NCBI RefSeq assembly: GCF_000472865.1
Contig: NZ_AXAP01000040.1
Span: 1-64,000, forward strand
DNA: 64,000 nucleotides
Reading direction: 5' to 3'
Source: Bradyrhizobium elkanii WSM2783
Lineage (GTDB): Bacteria > Pseudomonadota > Alphaproteobacteria > Rhizobiales > Xanthobacteraceae
The notes under the pieces were generated by a model. That model was not told the origin of the DNA and did no database searches. It worked only from the letters and a program-made list of their open reading frames with translations. This document shows positions 61,709-64,000 of the stretch, one piece after another (positions within the stretch are counted from its first letter, which is position 1; every line of letters begins with the position of its first letter). Position numbers and translations under genes: made by a program.

Positions 61709-62110
61709 CTAACCTTTGGCGTCGCAGGCCCAGGCGCGGATCACGCATTCCTTGCCGCCATATTCATAGCACTTGCGCGTGGCGGCGTTCAGCGAGCGCG
61801 AGATCTTCGGCTCCACGGCGTAGCCGTGGGCGCCGCAGGGATTCATCATGTCGATGGAGAGCGCAGCGCAGGCCCGTTTCATCGTGACGGTGGTGCAATC
61901 GCCCTTGCACTGCTTCAGCGCCGCGGCGCGCGCCTCTGCTTCGGCGGGATAGTCATAGGCCTGACCGTAGGCGCCGCATTTCCCAACGGCAAATGCGCCC
62001 GCCGCCCAGCTCTCGGTGATGAAACGCGTGAGTGCCAACAGCAACGTCAGCGCAAGAATGAACAGCGCGCGGCGTTGCGCGCGCCTCGTCGAGACAATCA
62101 CTTTCCCCAT
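61709..62110 (-). CDS. DUF4189-like small secreted protein
   Basis: A 133-residue protein with an N-terminal basic segment and hydrophobic signal or anchor (about 14-36, ALFILALTLLLALTRFITES). The exported domain has GAFAVGKCGAYGQAYDYPAE, the DUF4189-like sequence, and eight Cys in a row of likely disulfides (KQCKGDCTTV, KRACAAL, MNPCGAHGY, RKCYEYGGKECVIRAWACDA). Predicted periplasmic, function unknown. The ATG at 62110 is chosen because the signal follows it. Confidence 0.75.
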   Translation of the reverse strand: MGKVIVSTRRAQRRALFILALTLLLALTRFITESWAAGAFAVGKCGAYGQAYDYPAEAEARAAALKQCKGDCTTVTMKRACAALSIDMMNPCGAHGYAVEPKISRSLNAATRKCYEYGGKECVIRAWACDAKG

Positions 62111-62195
62111 CCCCCAGACAGCCGGCGGAACTCTAGCCGCCGGACGTTTCCACTTGGTGAACGGGAGGTTGAGAGGCACGCGAATCACTGGGCGT

Positions 62196-62273
62196 CGTCA
62201 TTGCGAGCACAGCGAAGCAATCCATCTCACCACTTGTGGAGGCATGGATTGCTTCGCTTCGCTCGCAATGACG
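62196..62273. repeat. Palindromic intergenic repeat, family C
   Basis: CGTCATTGCGAGCACAGCGAAGCAATCCAT on the left is mirrored by ATGGATTGCTTCGCTTCGCTCGCAATGACG on the right. It is a shorter variant than the copies at 14298 and 38458. Confidence 0.9.
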
Positions 62274-62304
62274 TGGAGAGAACGGAGACCTACACGCAGA
62301 TGTC

Positions 62305-62385
62305 GTAGGGTGGGCAAAGCGAAGCGTGCCCACCATCAAGAACAGGGCGTGTGTTGGTGGGCACGCTTCGCTTTGCCCACCCTAC
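62305..62385. repeat. Palindromic intergenic repeat, family D
   Basis: GTAGGGTGGGCAAAGCGAAG and CTTCGCTTTGCCCACCCTAC are perfect inverted ends. Only 31 bases separate it from the family C copy to its left. Confidence 0.92.
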
Positions 62386-62395
62386 GCACCGGCGC

Positions 62396-64000
62396 TTATC
62401 CGCCGCGCGCGGCTTCGAGGGCTTGCGGGGTGTCGATGTCGAGAAAGGCGCTTTGGCCGTCGACGGGCACTTCGGCTACCGCTTCGGCGTGCTTGGCGAT
62501 CAGGTGGCGCGCGCCGATGTCGCCGTCGAGCGTCATCAATTCCTTGAAGAAGCGCCGCGACCACAGCACGGGATTGCCGCGCCTGCCTTCGCTGACGGGC
62601 ACCGCGATCAAATGGCCGCGGTCGGGTGCAAAGGCGTCGATGAGCCGATCGATCAAGGACGCGTCGATCAGCGGCATGTCGCCGAGGCAGATCACTGCGC
62701 CGTCGACGCTGTCGGATACCGCGGAGACACCCGCTTTCACTGAGCTCGCGAGCCCGCCGGCGAAATCCGGATTGCGCACGAATTTCACCTTCAGCCCCTG
62801 CAGCGCCTGCTCGACCAGTTCGGCCTGATGGCCGGTGACGAAGATCACCTCGGAGGCCTTCGACGCCAGCGCCTGCTCGGCCGCGATACGCACGAGCTTC
62901 TTGCCGTCGATCTCCGCAAGCAGCTTGTTGGGGCCGCCCATCCGCGTCGAACGGCCGGCGGCGAGCACGATGGCGGCGACGTTGCGATTGCCTTCGGTGT
63001 CGGAGCCCGTGCGCGGCTGCGGCCGCGTCACGATCTCCATCAAGAGCCCGCCGACGCCCATGCCGGTGAGCTCGGCCCGCGTGACCTTGATCCCCGCAAG
63101 CAGGCGCATCAGCACCCAGTCAAATCCATTCTCGACCGGAGAGCGCGCGCAGCCCGGCGCACCCAGCACCGGCACCTTCCCCGCGCTGCCGATCAGGAGC
63201 AGATTGCCCGGATCGACCGGCATGCCGAAATGCTCGACCGCGCCGCCGATCCCGGTGATCGCGGCCGGGATCACGTCGCGCCGGTCCGCGATCGCGGAAG
63301 CACCGAACACGATCACGAGTTCGGCGCCAAGCGCGAGCAATTCCTTGATCGAGGCGGCCAGGGCCTTCTCCTCATGCGGCACGCGGCGCTCGGCGATAAT
63401 GCTGGCGCCCGCGGGGGCGAGCCGCTCGGCGGTCACGCGGAGCGTCTTCTCGATCACCTTTGGCGACAGGCCCGGCAGCATCGTCGAGACGATGCCGACC
63501 TTCTTGATGACGTAAGGCGCAACCCGCAGCGTCTCGCGCGCGGCGACGGCGACTGCCGCGTCGCGCAAGCTCGCTTCGACACCGAAAGGAATGAGCTTGA
63601 CGGTGGCGATCATCTCGCCTTCGACCACCGGCTTGAACGCAGTCAGCGTCGCGAGCGTGATCGCCTCGTCGACGCCGTTGATGCGATCGACCGCGGCACG
63701 GTCGACCACCAGCACGCCGGCGCGTCCCGCGAACAAATTGGCGCGGCCGGTAAAGGCGCGCTCGACATTGACGCCGTCGCCGGCAATGGCCTGCGCGATG
63801 CTGGCCGCGGCAACATCTTCGGAGACGTCACCCTCATCGAGCCGCACGACGACGATTTCCTTCACCCCGGCCTTATCCAAGGCCTCCACTTCGGCAGGGC
63901 CGATCGTGGTGCCCTTCTTCAGCACCAGCGATCCCTGCCGCAGGGTGTGAACGGTGACGCCGCCAATCGCGTCACGCGGACTGGCAGGCCCGAACTTCAT
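62396..64000 (-). CDS. Fused molybdopterin-binding / MobA-like nucleotidyltransferase
   Basis: A 534-residue protein that starts at the window edge. Residues about 1-330 form a MoeA/MogA-type molybdopterin-binding module (MKFGPASPRDAIGGVTVHTL; VVFGASAIADRRDVIPAAI about 230-248; GNLLLIGSAGKVPVLGAPGC about 265-284). Residues about 341-534 are a MocA/MobA-type transferase (VAAIVLAAGRSTRMGGPNKL with the GxxxRM and Lys; ICLGDMPLIDASLIDRLID). Such fusions mature the molybdenum cofactor, probably CTP-dependently, for xanthine or CO dehydrogenase-type enzymes, whose genes are expected beyond the right edge. Confidence 0.88.
   Translation of the reverse strand: MKFGPASPRDAIGGVTVHTLRQGSLVLKKGTTIGPAEVEALDKAGVKEIVVVRLDEGDVSEDVAAASIAQAIAGDGVNVERAFTGRANLFAGRAGVLVVDRAAVDRINGVDEAITLATLTAFKPVVEGEMIATVKLIPFGVEASLRDAAVAVAARETLRVAPYVIKKVGIVSTMLPGLSPKVIEKTLRVTAERLAPAGASIIAERRVPHEEKALAASIKELLALGAELVIVFGASAIADRRDVIPAAITGIGGAVEHFGMPVDPGNLLLIGSAGKVPVLGAPGCARSPVENGFDWVLMRLLAGIKVTRAELTGMGVGGLLMEIVTRPQPRTGSDTEGNRNVAAIVLAAGRSTRMGGPNKLLAEIDGKKLVRIAAEQALASKASEVIFVTGHQAELVEQALQGLKVKFVRNPDFAGGLASSVKAGVSAVSDSVDGAVICLGDMPLIDASLIDRLIDAFAPDRGHLIAVPVSEGRRGNPVLWSRRFFKELMTLDGDIGARHLIAKHAEAVAEVPVDGQSAFLDIDTPQALEAARGG

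Overview
The window looks like chromosome from a Bradyrhizobium-type alphaproteobacterium (Nitrobacteraceae/Bradyrhizobiaceae). The clues are uniformly GC-rich coding DNA, lineage-typical small families (DUF3126, DUF3551, zf-CHCC, Usg), a groESL operon under a CIRCE operator, a ferrichrome-type receptor paired with a PepSY protein, and many intergenic palindromic repeats of the kind common in these genomes. I found no prophage, integrase, intact insertion sequence or CRISPR array.

Layout. 0-7.4 kb: housekeeping and small genes (cysE, alpha/beta hydrolase, zinc-finger protein, FAD monooxygenase, lipoprotein), a tRNA-Leu(UAA) and several short secreted or membrane ORFs ending at a strong terminator. 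7.4-18.7 kb: a peptide uptake and breakdown cluster, with a divergently transcribed binding protein, then M20 peptidase, two permeases, a fused double ATPase, an MlrC-like M81 peptidase, an M20D amidohydrolase and an amidase. 18.8-26.8 kb: crotonase, small hydrolases, MDR oxidoreductase, HCCA isomerase-like protein, GST, a MetE-core protein, gpt and a CinA-like protein. 27-38.4 kb: the Anbu system (circularly permuted ATP-grasp, alpha-E, transglutaminase, then the proteasome-like Anbu peptidase with an SDR), interrupted by an iron-uptake block (TonB receptor, PepSY protein, flavoenzyme, Tat-exported hydrolase). 38.7-43.4 kb: nucleoside transporter, an unusual cupin, Usg, groES-groEL.

43.4-46.4 kb: a three-gene PQQ dehydrogenase, cytochrome c and periplasmic-binding-protein operon in xoxF-xoxG-xoxJ order; the dehydrogenase carries the lanthanide-type Asp-x-Asp but lacks the usual vicinal Cys pair. 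47-54.3 kb: a Tlde1-domain protein, a DUF899 protein, a glycosyltransferase pair (GT39 plus GT2-GtrA) and a DUF72-DUF488 pair. 54.4-60.3 kb: PhzF, a class III nucleotide cyclase, and a TetR-HlyD-ABC-permease export operon linked by ATGA overlaps, with a TetR-type palindrome inside the spacer of a near-consensus, apparently leaderless promoter. 60.4-64 kb: AdhP-type alcohol dehydrogenase, a DUF4189-like secreted protein and a fused molybdopterin-binding/MobA-like protein beginning at the right edge.

About twenty copies of at least seven palindromic repeat families sit between genes, sometimes inside apparent operons. Assignments rest on reading the translated sequences and motifs; no database search was run.
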